Assembly: GCA_019918135.1 (NCBI GenBank)
Contig: WBZZ01002883.1
Location: 42,501 to 106,500, forward strand
DNA: 64,000 nucleotides
DNA from: Paulinella micropora
Taxonomy: Eukaryota > Cercozoa > Imbricatea > Euglyphida > Paulinellidae
Direction of reading: 5' to 3'
Every line of letters begins with the position of its first letter. The stretch's first letter is position 1. Both the position numbers and the translations under genes were made by a program. The notes under the pieces were generated by a model, which ran no database searches, had not been told where the DNA came from, and saw only the letters and a program-made list of their open reading frames with translations. Shown piece after piece: positions 28,223-36,930 of the stretch.

Positions 28223-29372
28223 TTTCTCTAATTTCTTGTAGTATATTCATAAGATTTTTATTTTCTTTTTCTAAATTAACTACCTTTTCTGATAATTGTT
28301 GAACGGCCTTAATTAATGGTGCGATAAACTCTGAATAACCTATACCATAACCGACATCACCACTATCAATACATTTAACATCTTCTGGATTAACACTCAC
28401 ACCTTTCAATTCGTATTCTTTTCTTTGCTTTGGACAGGGAACCATAATTGTTTCTTTTATAAAACCGCCAAAATCTAGTATATCCATTTCTGTTAGTATT
28501 TCTTCTAATTCCTGTGCTATTAAGCCAGTCCTACATTTCTTGTTGTCATCAATCATACGATAGCAAACTGGATTTAACTTATTAATAAAATCTAAGCCTA
28601 AGCATTCCTTTATATCTTCTTTTTTTCTCCTGTCTGAATATTGAATTGGATTAGACAATACCCAGAACTGCCCATCGCTTGCTCTTAATGACATTAAAGC
28701 AGTATTTGAATTATTCTCCCATATGAAACCACTCGTTGAAGAACCATTAAATCTAAATCTAATAGCATAAGAAGTTAATCCTCCGCCTCCTCCTGCTGGC
28801 GCTGTTCCTCCACTTAATGATTTATTATTCCCAGACTGAGACATATAAATCCCCCAGTTTGAATCAGTAGCATCCCATACAAATATTCCTCTCGCATTCG
28901 TCCCGTCTGTTTGTCCTTGAATTGCTATTTTTGCCCCATTAGTTGATGCTAATGCCGATGATAGCACCCCAGAATATGTAATTCCCGCATTTGCCGTAAT
29001 CAATCCTTTCGTCCATAAAGTCCCATTTGCCCCATTCAACGACATCAACAATTGCTCTGCTGAATTCTCCCATACAAAACCCATTGTAGAATCATTAGCA
29101 ACCCTAAACCGAAAACTATACGAACTAAAATCATTTCCAGAAACCGCCAAACCATTTGCCAAACTTCTAGTGTTTCCACCTCCGCCAGATGCTGCATAAA
29201 TCCCCCAACTCGTATTAGTCGTATCCCATAGAAATATTCCTTTTGCATTTGTTCCGTCTGTTATTCCCTGAACTCCTATTTTCGCTCCACTTGTATTCGT
29301 TGCTGATGTTAGTGTGCCAGTATATGTAATCCCCGCACTCGCAGTTAATAATCCTGCTGTGCTTACATTCAT
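28212..29372 (-). CDS. Fibre/adhesin with S74 intramolecular chaperone domain
   Basis: 386 codons. Residues about 15-124 and 128-236 are two copies of one beta-rich module (GITYTGTLTSA ... GAKIGVQG ... TDGTNAKGIFLWD; then GITYSGVLSSA ... TDGTNARGIFVWD). From about 246 a peptidase S74 domain follows: YSDRRKKEDIKECLGL, a Pro-Val-x-Y block, then RTGLIAQELEEIL and a C-terminal coiled coil. S74 domains trimerise phage tail spikes and fibres and then cut themselves off, using the Ser of the SDxR motif. This implies a trimeric receptor-binding fibre on the particle. It abuts the longer fibre gene at 29,382 on the same strand, with which it shares module vocabulary. Confidence 0.8.
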   Translation of the reverse strand: MNVSTAGLLTASAGITYTGTLTSATNTSGAKIGVQGITDGTNAKGIFLWDTTNTSWGIYAASGGGGNTRSLANGLAVSGNDFSSYSFRFRVANDSTMGFVWENSAEQLLMSLNGANGTLWTKGLITANAGITYSGVLSSALASTNGAKIAIQGQTDGTNARGIFVWDATDSNWGIYMSQSGNNKSLSGGTAPAGGGGGLTSYAIRFRFNGSSTSGFIWENNSNTALMSLRASDGQFWVLSNPIQYSDRRKKEDIKECLGLDFINKLNPVCYRMIDDNKKCRTGLIAQELEEILTEMDILDFGGFIKETIMVPCPKQRKEYELKGVSVNPEDVKCIDSGDVGYGIGYSEFIAPLIKAVQQLSEKVVNLEKENKNLMNILQEIRENVK

Positions 29373-29381
29373 CGCCTCAGA

Positions 29382-32093
29382 CTATGTTATATTGCTTCCT
29401 GCTGTTATTCCTGATTTATAGTTAAAAGCAAGTTTGTTTGAGTTTTTGTATATTTGAAAGTTTGAACCAGAATCACTTGATTTCCAGTTTGAGCCGCCAT
29501 AATAAGCATCAAAACTTAAGCCTATATTGTCGTGTGCCCAGTTCAATAATTGAAATGTTGGATAAGCGTCCGCCGTTGTTATTGCTTGTAAGTGTGCTCC
29601 TCCGATATTTGAAGCCGTTCCATATAATTCTAAACCACCAGTTGTTCCTATTCCTTTCGTTGTATTGCCTATGATTATTGGTTTGCCTGATGCTGTTGTT
29701 ATTTTGTCGCTCGTTGTTAATGTTGTTGTAGTCATACCAGCAGTTGCCGTTAATGTAGTTCCCGTTATTGTTCCACCATTTGTTATGTTGTTTGAGTTCA
29801 TATCCAAAGCACCATAAAATCGCATACCGCCAGCATTGTTAAAACGGACAATGTCAGACGAAGCACTTTTATTGTCCAAAAGTTTTGAAATATAAAGTCC
29901 CGCCCCTTTTACATCAGATGCTACATTCGTAAATACATAACCTCGTTGGTCTGCGGTTCCACTTGTAGCAGTATTTAGAGTAAATAAGAAATACTGATAA
30001 TCTCCTGATGTCTGTGAAAAGAATATATCTCCTCCATTTTGGTTTAATATACGTGCCCCATTATATGTTATATTTCCGCCATTAGTGATATCCAAATTAT
30101 TAAAATCCGCAGTGTTTGTTAGAGTTAGATATTTTATCTCTGTTCTCGTTCCATTGAATGTTTTAATTCCCGTTATTGTTTGGTCTCCTGTTAGTTTTAC
30201 ATCCAATGTGTCCGCATACCCTTTTGTCGCTCCGTCCGTCGCTAATGTCGGAGTTCCAAGGTTGGCTATTTTGCTACTATTACAATCTAACCCCGAAGCA
30301 TTTACCCAACCGACTATCGTCCCGTCAATAATAAAACTTATTTTTTTCGCAGAAATTTCAAAGTTGTAATATGTTGCAGTTTTCATATCCAAACTAGCAA
30401 TTGACCCGATATTACTGGTAGAATTGAAAACGATAAATGTGCCCTTTGTTGTTGAATTGATTGAATTTCCCGTTATTTCAACACCACTGCTATATGTCTT
30501 AATTCCTGCTATGGTTTGGTTTCCTGTTAGTTTCACATTTTGCCCGTCTAATGTATCCACATAACTTTTGTTTGCTGCGTCTGTTGTTGCTGATGGTGTG
30601 GCTAAGTTTGTTATTTTGTTGTTATTCAAAGATAGTGTAGTGCCAGTTGCGGTTATAATTAAAGTATTACCCGAATATAACTCAACATACGAACCCGTTA
30701 TTTGTATCGGATACCAAGTCGCTGTTGCAGTTTTTTGTGCTGCAATCATTCCTATTTTTGTATCAAAGGCTATGCCGATGCCATCAAAAGTTGTAGGGTT
30801 GGACGAACCACTTACTTCCAAAGTTGATGTAAATTTTTTATTCCCTGCTATGGTTTGGTCTCCTGTTAGTTTAACCACCGAAGTGTCAAGAGTAGAAACA
30901 TCCACACCATCAACCAAATTTACATTTGTTATGCTTTGGCTTTTCATATCAATCCCCGCACTTGCATTTATTATACTGCTAAATGTCTTAATACCCGCTA
31001 TGGTTTGGTCTCCTGTTAGTTTAACCACCGAAGTATCAAGAACAGAAACATCAACACCATCAACCAGATTTACATTTGTTATGCTTTGCCCTCCCATATT
31101 TAATCCCGCATTTGCCGTTATTAATCCACTCGCCGTTATTGCTTTCGCGGTTAATAAACCTGCTGTGTCAATTTCCAGAGCAGTATCCCATGGAACAACA
31201 TCCCCAATGATGCTCCCAATACCATACAAAAATCTAAATTTATCATTAACTTTCGCGATCGCAAAACTTGAAGTCGCATAACTAGATTCCCATCCGTTAG
31301 AGTCCATATAAGCATCAAAGGCCATACCCACACTACCATGTCCTAAATTGACTAACGAAAAAGTAGGATAAATGTCTTCTGATGTAATTGCTTGCATGTG
31401 CGCACCACCAGTTCGGTCGCCATAATTACCATACAATTCCAATCCACCAGTCGCACCTATTCCTTTTGTTGATCTACCTACGATTATCGGTTTCCCATAC
31501 CATGTTGATATTTTATCCACGAAATCCTTATTCCCCGTTATTGTTTGGTTTCCTGTTAGTTTAACCACCGAAGTATCAAGAACAGAAACATCAACACCAT
31601 CAACCAGATTTACATTTGTTATGCTTTGCCCTCCCATATTTAGTGTTCCCGTCATATTGAAAGCACCATCTAATCTCAGATAAGGTGATGTTGTATTTCC
31701 CCATTGCCCTGTGCTGTAAATAAGCAATTGATTGCTGTTGGGTGTGCCCGTTATGACTACATCCGTTAATTTATCTAATTCAAAGTCGCTTATATAACTT
31801 GAAGTTAATGTAGCAAATGAAGTATTGCCTAACCCATCTGTTTTTAATACTTGATTAGCCGTGCCGTCCGCAATTGGTAAATCGTATTCATTATTAATTG
31901 AGACATAGCCTGTATCAGATATCAACAAAGAAGAGTTATTATTTCGCGATGATATTGTTATGTCGTCAGTCCTTGCTTGTATTGAGTTTGCTTCAATATG
32001 ATCGCCATATAATACTCCATCAACTTCTAAATCCTCGTCTATTATCACAGAGCCGTAATAGTGATATGCCCACGGATTGCCTAAATGGTTCAT
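29382..32093 (-). CDS. Long repetitive fibre protein
   Basis: 903 codons, very rich in Thr, Asn, Gly, Ser and Val, poor in Cys. A phrase of about 25 residues containing TNVNLVDGVDVSVLDTSVVK and LTGNQTI (or LTGDQTI) occurs at least three times; shorter LTG(N/D)QTI repeats recur about six times, and KPIIVG-type and GGLELYG-type blocks occur twice. Such beta-solenoid or triple-spiral repeats are typical of phage tail fibres and algal-virus adhesins. It starts with MNHLGNPWAYHYYGSVIIDE. It shares modules with the following S74 fibre. Repeats shuffle readily, which suits receptor switching; that is inference. Confidence 0.75.
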   Translation of the reverse strand: MNHLGNPWAYHYYGSVIIDEDLEVDGVLYGDHIEANSIQARTDDITISSRNNNSSLLISDTGYVSINNEYDLPIADGTANQVLKTDGLGNTSFATLTSSYISDFELDKLTDVVITGTPNSNQLLIYSTGQWGNTTSPYLRLDGAFNMTGTLNMGGQSITNVNLVDGVDVSVLDTSVVKLTGNQTITGNKDFVDKISTWYGKPIIVGRSTKGIGATGGLELYGNYGDRTGGAHMQAITSEDIYPTFSLVNLGHGSVGMAFDAYMDSNGWESSYATSSFAIAKVNDKFRFLYGIGSIIGDVVPWDTALEIDTAGLLTAKAITASGLITANAGLNMGGQSITNVNLVDGVDVSVLDTSVVKLTGDQTIAGIKTFSSIINASAGIDMKSQSITNVNLVDGVDVSTLDTSVVKLTGDQTIAGNKKFTSTLEVSGSSNPTTFDGIGIAFDTKIGMIAAQKTATATWYPIQITGSYVELYSGNTLIITATGTTLSLNNNKITNLATPSATTDAANKSYVDTLDGQNVKLTGNQTIAGIKTYSSGVEITGNSINSTTKGTFIVFNSTSNIGSIASLDMKTATYYNFEISAKKISFIIDGTIVGWVNASGLDCNSSKIANLGTPTLATDGATKGYADTLDVKLTGDQTITGIKTFNGTRTEIKYLTLTNTADFNNLDITNGGNITYNGARILNQNGGDIFFSQTSGDYQYFLFTLNTATSGTADQRGYVFTNVASDVKGAGLYISKLLDNKSASSDIVRFNNAGGMRFYGALDMNSNNITNGGTITGTTLTATAGMTTTTLTTSDKITTASGKPIIIGNTTKGIGTTGGLELYGTASNIGGAHLQAITTADAYPTFQLLNWAHDNIGLSFDAYYGGSNWKSSDSGSNFQIYKNSNKLAFNYKSGITAGSNIT

Positions 32094-32143
32094 ATTTTAA
32101 TTCTATTATTTTATAATATAAGATATATATATAGTTTAAAAAA
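32094..32143. promoter_or_regulatory. Bidirectional TATA-rich promoter gap
   Basis: A 50-bp gap between divergent start codons of the long fibre gene and the plus-strand gene. It contains TATAAGATATATATATAG, followed by TTTAAAAAAATG on the plus strand. Confidence 0.5.
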
Positions 32144-32773
32144 ATGAATATATTTGGACGATCACAAGAACAGCAGTCAATTGATACGAAAACTATCGCA
32201 ATCACTGCTACCCCGACATTAACAAGAAACATTCAAAATGCGTATGTTGGTCTTGATCTTAGGTCGTGGATGGAAAGTTCAACATTCACTACTCTTTGCA
32301 CGGGCGGTTATGGTAGCAAAACAATATCTAATTTAGGATATGGTTATTTCATTAAAGTTGCTTTTCGCGGGTCTTTGAGTTTGCCCGCCCCGTCTGGAAT
32401 AGGAACCTTTCAGTTTTGGTTTCATAAAACGGACGGAACAAATGTTGATGACTTTTACAGCGAAGTGCTAAATTATACAACCGCCATTGAGTATAAGTCT
32501 TTTGATTGTGTATGGTTAATTCAAAGATACGGAGTTCAAATGAAAATGATATGGTTAATGACTTGTCCAAACCCCGCGGATACCACCAATAATACAACAA
32601 TACGAATTTCTGGAAATACGACTAATGAAGTTTTATTGACATATGCGACAGATGCTCCAATAACATTGGAAGTATATTATAAAACGGCATCTGCGGATTA
32701 TGTATCTTTTAAACCATCATATTTTAATATTGATGTGATGAGAGACATAGCACTAACTGCCTCTTACACATGA
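32144..32773 (+). CDS. Beta-rich hypothetical protein, lone plus-strand gene
   Basis: 209 codons. Starts MNIFGRSQEQQSIDTKTIAI and is full of alternating hydrophobic strands (YGYFIKVAFRGSLSLP, IGTFQFWFHKTDGT, FDCVWLIQRYGVQMKMIWLM, APITLEVYYKTASADYVSF). No signal peptide and few Cys. The pattern suits a single beta-sandwich/jelly-roll such as a minor capsid, fibre-knob or TNF-like domain. I cannot assign it. Its placement among structural genes but on the opposite strand is unusual for this element. Confidence 0.6.
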   Translation: MNIFGRSQEQQSIDTKTIAITATPTLTRNIQNAYVGLDLRSWMESSTFTTLCTGGYGSKTISNLGYGYFIKVAFRGSLSLPAPSGIGTFQFWFHKTDGTNVDDFYSEVLNYTTAIEYKSFDCVWLIQRYGVQMKMIWLMTCPNPADTTNNTTIRISGNTTNEVLLTYATDAPITLEVYYKTASADYVSFKPSYFNIDVMRDIALTASYT

Positions 32774-33426
32774 AACCTGTCATACATATCTTTTAATGTC
32801 GTGAGTTTGCCCTCGTGTTGATATAAGACATCGCGGAAAAACGTCTTATAATCTAACTTACCATATTTAAGAATAGGACGTTGGTCTGGTGGTATGTATG
32901 CGTATCTACTCTCGTGCCATTTCTTCATATCCTCCTGCATTATGGTGCGGTCTTCCACTTTCATATACAAGAAGTTAAACGGGTCTTTGGATACTTTCAA
33001 ATGTGCCGTTATTATTTCATAGCAACTATACCCGCTCTCGGGCGGATTCCGCTTTGCTTTAATCGGTGTTTTCTTTTCCCTAACTGGCGCAGGTTCCTCT
33101 TTTGCTTCTAAAACTTGCATTTCTTTTTTCGCCAATTCTTCTCCTACGTTGGCCTTGATTTCAGTAATACCAGTTTCCTTCAAATCACTTTCTTTAAAAG
33201 GCGTAAATTCTTCTGGTTCGTCATTAAAAACGACGTTCTTCAATGTATCAACGGAGGGCAATACAACTTCAACATTATCACTCTGCGGGGGTTGTTCGGG
33301 TCGGTATTTTTCGTAAAATGCGACAATTTCAGTTTTGAGCGATTTACTTGTTGGCAGTTTTATGTCGCTACTTAAATGATTCCATTTTTCTATTTGGCTC
33401 AGATAATCTCCTTTGGTTGATGGCAT
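32764..33426 (-). CDS. Hypothetical protein of the virus-like element
   Basis: 220 codons from the ATG at 33,426, chosen because CTTATATATAGC directly precedes it; an upstream in-frame Met at 33,504 would start inside the polymerase gene. The N-terminus resembles a short helical domain (YLSQIEKWNHLSSDIKLPTS). The middle is acidic and Pro-rich with KKTPIKAKRNPPESG. The C-terminal 90 residues are well structured (YSCYEIITAHLKVSKDPFNF ... KTFFRDVLYQHEGKLTTL). It overlaps the end of the plus-strand gene by 10 bp. Family unknown. Confidence 0.6.
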   Translation of the reverse strand: MPSTKGDYLSQIEKWNHLSSDIKLPTSKSLKTEIVAFYEKYRPEQPPQSDNVEVVLPSVDTLKNVVFNDEPEEFTPFKESDLKETGITEIKANVGEELAKKEMQVLEAKEEPAPVREKKTPIKAKRNPPESGYSCYEIITAHLKVSKDPFNFLYMKVEDRTIMQEDMKKWHESRYAYIPPDQRPILKYGKLDYKTFFRDVLYQHEGKLTTLKDMYDRFHV

Positions 33427-33440
33427 GCTATATATAAGTA
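33427..33440 (-). promoter_or_regulatory. TATA-like motif abutting a start codon
   Basis: On the minus strand: ACTTATATATAGC then ATG. The same word abuts the ATG at 27,414, pointing to a shared promoter with an extremely short 5' leader. Confidence 0.5.
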
Positions 33441-33494
33441 CAACAAAAAAAAATCTGTTTTTTAATATTGTTTTCAATATTGAAGACAATAATA

Positions 33495-35798
33495 TTACAT
33501 CCAAAAGACATCATCATCCTCTTCATTAACTCCCGATCCAAAATTGAAGTCGTATTCGTCGTCTTTTATATACTCGCGTATCTTGTCTCGGATTGTGCTG
33601 ACATTTATCGTAAATCTGTATTTTTTGTTGTTTTTTCCTCCGCTTTGTTTGGGCTTACCTATGCCTACATGCTTCAGTTGGGTGAAGAAGGCTCCTTTAT
33701 GATAAGATATTCCCTGTTCTGAGCACCACTCTCTGTATCTTTCGCATAGATGTACCGATTCCACTTTCATATCTTTGCTTTCAACTTTGTCAAATTTTGC
33801 TTCAATGGTGTCAATCATAAACTTAATAGCCTTGGGGAGGTTGGCCATTTTCTGCTCCGTCTTGTATTTTGTTTTAAATGCGGTCATAACACTTATCTCT
33901 TCGTATTGTCTAGTGGCGAAGTATTCAAAGGCACATCTGATAAAGTCATCGTCGTTTATTTCATCTAGAATTTTTGCGAAATATACTTTATCGTCCGCGT
34001 GCTTCCCACTTATTTTGTGGAGTGAATACCGCCTGTCGCTTCCTTCTATGTATAACGTGTTTTCGTTATTCGTGTAAAACCAGTATCTGGCGAAATGTTT
34101 TACTTTGTATTGCTTGCTTCCCTTGGGCTCTATTATTTCGTCTTTTTGGTCAATTTGACTTTTTAAGCGGTCGCTCATCGTAAAAGCCCCGCCTTTCTCG
34201 GGCAGTTCTTCAAACACTTTCAATATCTTGTTCGCATATGCGACATTGAATTTTTCCATGTATCTGCTAAAGTCTTTGATGACCACATGATTTTGCGTTC
34301 CCAACAACCTCTCCATAAATTTGCTCATTATGCCTTTTCCAGTTCCTTGGACTGAGTAAAACAAATGACCAATACCTCTATTTACATTTGGTTTCTGTAT
34401 CATGTCCGCGACACTATCCAAAAAGTTGTCTAACTCGCCCTGACCTTCAGTGAAAAAGTCAGTTTTTAGATGTTTATATAAGGCACTCTCTTCAAAATTG
34501 TATTTTGTTTTTACACTTTCAAATGGAATATTATTCATAGGAAACCCCATAAACAAATTTAGTTTGTTAGAATATACGGGGGGTATCCCCACTCGCTTCA
34601 AATACGGGTAAAACATGAAGTCGTCATATCGTTTAATTTTCCGCTTTTGCATCATGTCTTTTGCGTATCCAGTTGAAAACTGATTGCCATTTCCAAAATG
34701 TTGATACAGCCATTGTTTCGCTCTCGGGTCGTGTTTGTCTCCTTTCAATTCTTCAATGTATTCTGGATTCCGCACAAAACATTCAAAATTTAATGCGGAC
34801 ATCATTGCGCCTACTTCTGCTTGTACATAATATTCGGATCGGTCTCCTGTCTCTTCGTCAATGTCTAGATTTAAAGTCATCACGACTTGACCGCCTCCCC
34901 TTGATACTATGTTTATACAACTGCGCCATTCCTCCAGTCTTTCAAGGCTCGCCTCATTCTCTCTATAGTGTTGAATATATACGTTATCCATATCTCCAAA
35001 GTATTTAAGGCTGGGAGTTTGATAAGGCTCAATAATCGCATTTTCTGGAAGGGTTAGGCCTTCATTCATTTCTTTTAATTTAAGAGCAATGTCTATCCCT
35101 AATTTCTCCTTAATGACCTTTGAACAACTTTCCAGATCGTAGTCCTTCTTTTCTAGCATCAGGCCGTCAAAGCATAAAACACACATAATAGGATTTCCAA
35201 AATAGTCTAGCATAACTTGTAGAATTTTGTTTTCAAAGTCGCATAACAATGTATTCATATAACTGGCCTCGTGGTTGAAGTCTTCGCCTCTGTTAATCCG
35301 CCTCTGCTTAACTTTTTCAAATTCTTTAATGTCTGCCCCCGCAAACTTTCCATGTAGGGCTTTCATTTCTTGTTTAAAGGCGGTTAAAAACCTCGTCTTT
35401 TTCGCGACTGCGTTGTAATCCTTTTCGCCTCCATTTAGGACTGATAGGATAATCTGTTTTGCCTTGTCTCTGTCAATCGTCTCGTTTTTGCTCGTGAGAT
35501 CGGCTATCACCTTCTCTCTATTTTTCACATACGATCGCAGATATTTCGCTTCAAAGTTAAATATCGCACATAAATGTAGTAGTATGACTGGATGCGCATT
35601 TACCATATCAATATCTACATAGTAATCGCGGGCGATAGTATGCCTTATCTCGCGCGGTATGTTTTGGAGAGATAATGAGCCTACAGCATTAAATCTACCT
35701 TTGCCTCCATTTTGCCGATACACTACAGAGACTTTATTGTTAAATACTTTTTGAATATATTTTTTAGCAGTGTTATAGGACTTCCGTCTTTGAAACAT
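33495..35798 (-). CDS. TVpol-type DNA polymerase fused to SF3 helicase
   Basis: 767 codons. The N-terminal part has hallmarks of the transposon-virus family A-like polymerase (TVpol): VDIDMVNAHPVIL at 61-73 (motif A Asp), KAKQIILSVLNGG at 112-124 (motif B) and CVLCFDGLML at 207-216 (motif C Asp). The C-terminal half is a superfamily 3 helicase: Walker A QGTGKG at 484-489, Walker B KILKVFEEL at 524-532, and sensor-1/motif C FYTNNEN at 574-580. TVpol-SF3 fusions replicate virophages and many Polinton-like viruses, so this is the replication core. The C-terminal tail has a winged-helix-like look (ERYREWCSEQGISYHKGAFF). Confidence 0.8.
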   Translation of the reverse strand: MFQRRKSYNTAKKYIQKVFNNKVSVVYRQNGGKGRFNAVGSLSLQNIPREIRHTIARDYYVDIDMVNAHPVILLHLCAIFNFEAKYLRSYVKNREKVIADLTSKNETIDRDKAKQIILSVLNGGEKDYNAVAKKTRFLTAFKQEMKALHGKFAGADIKEFEKVKQRRINRGEDFNHEASYMNTLLCDFENKILQVMLDYFGNPIMCVLCFDGLMLEKKDYDLESCSKVIKEKLGIDIALKLKEMNEGLTLPENAIIEPYQTPSLKYFGDMDNVYIQHYRENEASLERLEEWRSCINIVSRGGGQVVMTLNLDIDEETGDRSEYYVQAEVGAMMSALNFECFVRNPEYIEELKGDKHDPRAKQWLYQHFGNGNQFSTGYAKDMMQKRKIKRYDDFMFYPYLKRVGIPPVYSNKLNLFMGFPMNNIPFESVKTKYNFEESALYKHLKTDFFTEGQGELDNFLDSVADMIQKPNVNRGIGHLFYSVQGTGKGIMSKFMERLLGTQNHVVIKDFSRYMEKFNVAYANKILKVFEELPEKGGAFTMSDRLKSQIDQKDEIIEPKGSKQYKVKHFARYWFYTNNENTLYIEGSDRRYSLHKISGKHADDKVYFAKILDEINDDDFIRCAFEYFATRQYEEISVMTAFKTKYKTEQKMANLPKAIKFMIDTIEAKFDKVESKDMKVESVHLCERYREWCSEQGISYHKGAFFTQLKHVGIGKPKQSGGKNNKKYRFTINVSTIRDKIREYIKDDEYDFNFGSGVNEEDDDVFWM

Positions 35799-35917
35799 TT
35801 CTCTCGCAGTTGGCCTTTTAAGTCGTCAAAATTGTTAATAATATAGGATAGTTTGTTCGCATCAAACAACTCCTCTTTGTTAATAAACTGAGTGCGGGTT
35901 GCCTCATCAACATCCAT
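35723..35917 (-). CDS. Short open frame upstream of the polymerase gene
   Basis: 64 codons starting MDVDEATRTQFINKEELFDA, overlapping the 5' end of the polymerase-helicase frame. A/T-rich TATA-like DNA lies just upstream (35,918-36,000, with CTATATATAATAAG). Helical, acidic. I recognise no family and list it as a separate part. Confidence 0.4.
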   Translation of the reverse strand: MDVDEATRTQFINKEELFDANKLSYIINNFDDLKGQLREKCFKDGSPITLLKNIFKKYLTIKSL

Positions 35918-36089
35918 CTATAATAAAGTTATAAATTTTTTTTCGTGTGGTCGTAAATTATATGTAGTATTCTTATAGATACTATATATAATAAGTACAC
36001 TTCTCTTGGCTTTAAATGGAAATTATATATAAGATAGTCCGCTAAAGTGGTATTTTGGACCAAAAAAAACATTTAGAAGGATATATATT

Positions 36090-36887
36090 TCAAATTTTTT
36101 CATTCTTTGAAATATGACCTTTTGATCTATTATGTGTAGTTAGAGCCGTCTCGCTTACTCCTGGAAAACTACATGCCTCACAATAATATTTTTTACTTTC
36201 TCTTATTTTGTCTAATTGTTCTTTTTTCTTTCTCAACAAAACATCCTTGTTTTTGTCGTAATATAATTTTTGGTATGCTTTGATTTGATCTTTTTTGACA
36301 TCATAATATTTTTTGTGATATTCTTCAAGGTATTTTTTATTGTATTCCAGTCGTTTCTTTTCTTCATCGTTTTTAAGAACTCGTTCTTCAAATCTAACCC
36401 ATTTTCTATCTTCATTTGAAGTCCCCACTCCTTGCGCCGTGTTTATATTCAGTGTTGGTTTTAGTTCGCTTATATATTTTTGTTCTAATTCTCTCTGTCT
36501 ATCAATGTTGTGGTTTTCTACTGGCTCTTCATAAATCAAAACGCATTTAAAATTTTCAATCCCCTTGTTGTTCATATGATTATATAACTTTCTATTAACG
36601 CCTTTCTTAGCGAGCGATTTATGGAGGCTAAGTCTGGCATATAAATGTTGTTGTAGAGTGCTACCTATGTAAAATTCTTTGTCATTTTCATCTAGGGCAT
36701 TAAACAATTTATAAACTTTGTAAATCTTTGTTTTTTCTTTCATAATTTTTTTCTTCTTGTGCTTCTCGTAATATTTCTTGCTCGCCTTTCTGTACATCTC
36801 GGGCTTTCTTTTTGCATATTCTCTCTGAGACTTTTTACGTGCATCCAGTCTTTCTTCGTCCGTTAAATACTTGAATGGTGGTGGCAT
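36090..36887 (-). CDS. GIY-YIG endonuclease with C2H2-like finger
   Basis: 265 codons. A basic N-terminal helix region with repeated Tyr-Lys motifs (REYAKRKPEMYRKASKKYYE) precedes the GIY-YIG domain: IYKVYKL at about 55-61 (GIY strand), FYIGST at about 72-77 (YIG strand), and Arg at about 85 in RLSLHKS, the usual catalytic arginine. The C-terminal YYCEACSFPGVSETALTTHN, RSKGH looks like a C2H2-type zinc finger for DNA binding. Such nucleases are common in virophages and large DNA viruses and may aid genome integration, recombination or mobility. Last gene before the right edge. An AT-rich TATA-like run (TATATATAAGATATTAAC) directly precedes its ATG. Confidence 0.75.
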   Translation of the reverse strand: MPPPFKYLTDEERLDARKKSQREYAKRKPEMYRKASKKYYEKHKKKKIMKEKTKIYKVYKLFNALDENDKEFYIGSTLQQHLYARLSLHKSLAKKGVNRKLYNHMNNKGIENFKCVLIYEEPVENHNIDRQRELEQKYISELKPTLNINTAQGVGTSNEDRKWVRFEERVLKNDEEKKRLEYNKKYLEEYHKKYYDVKKDQIKAYQKLYYDKNKDVLLRKKKEQLDKIRESKKYYCEACSFPGVSETALTTHNRSKGHISKNEKI

Positions 36888-36930
36888 GTTAATATCTTAT
36901 ATATAATATATATAATATGTTTAAATTAAA

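Larger units (their letters stand above)
23695..36930 (-). mobile_element. Integrated Polinton-like virus / virophage-type element
   Basis: A compact AT-rich block of about 13.2 kb inside GC-rich host DNA, gene-dense and almost intron-free. Parts from left to right: part of a packaging ATPase; a large PLA2-like protein; two small structural candidates; a plus-strand pair of small genes; a membrane protein; two fibre genes; a lone plus-strand gene; a hypothetical; a polymerase-SF3 helicase fusion; and a GIY-YIG nuclease. This set is typical of Polinton-like viruses and virophages. No major capsid protein is recognisable. Most frames are long and open and the composition is still distinct, so it looks young but incomplete, with perhaps two or three breaks. 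The left edge is sharp. The right edge is less certain: gene-free AT-rich DNA follows, and a long hairpin at 38.0-38.4 kb could be related. Confidence 0.8.
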
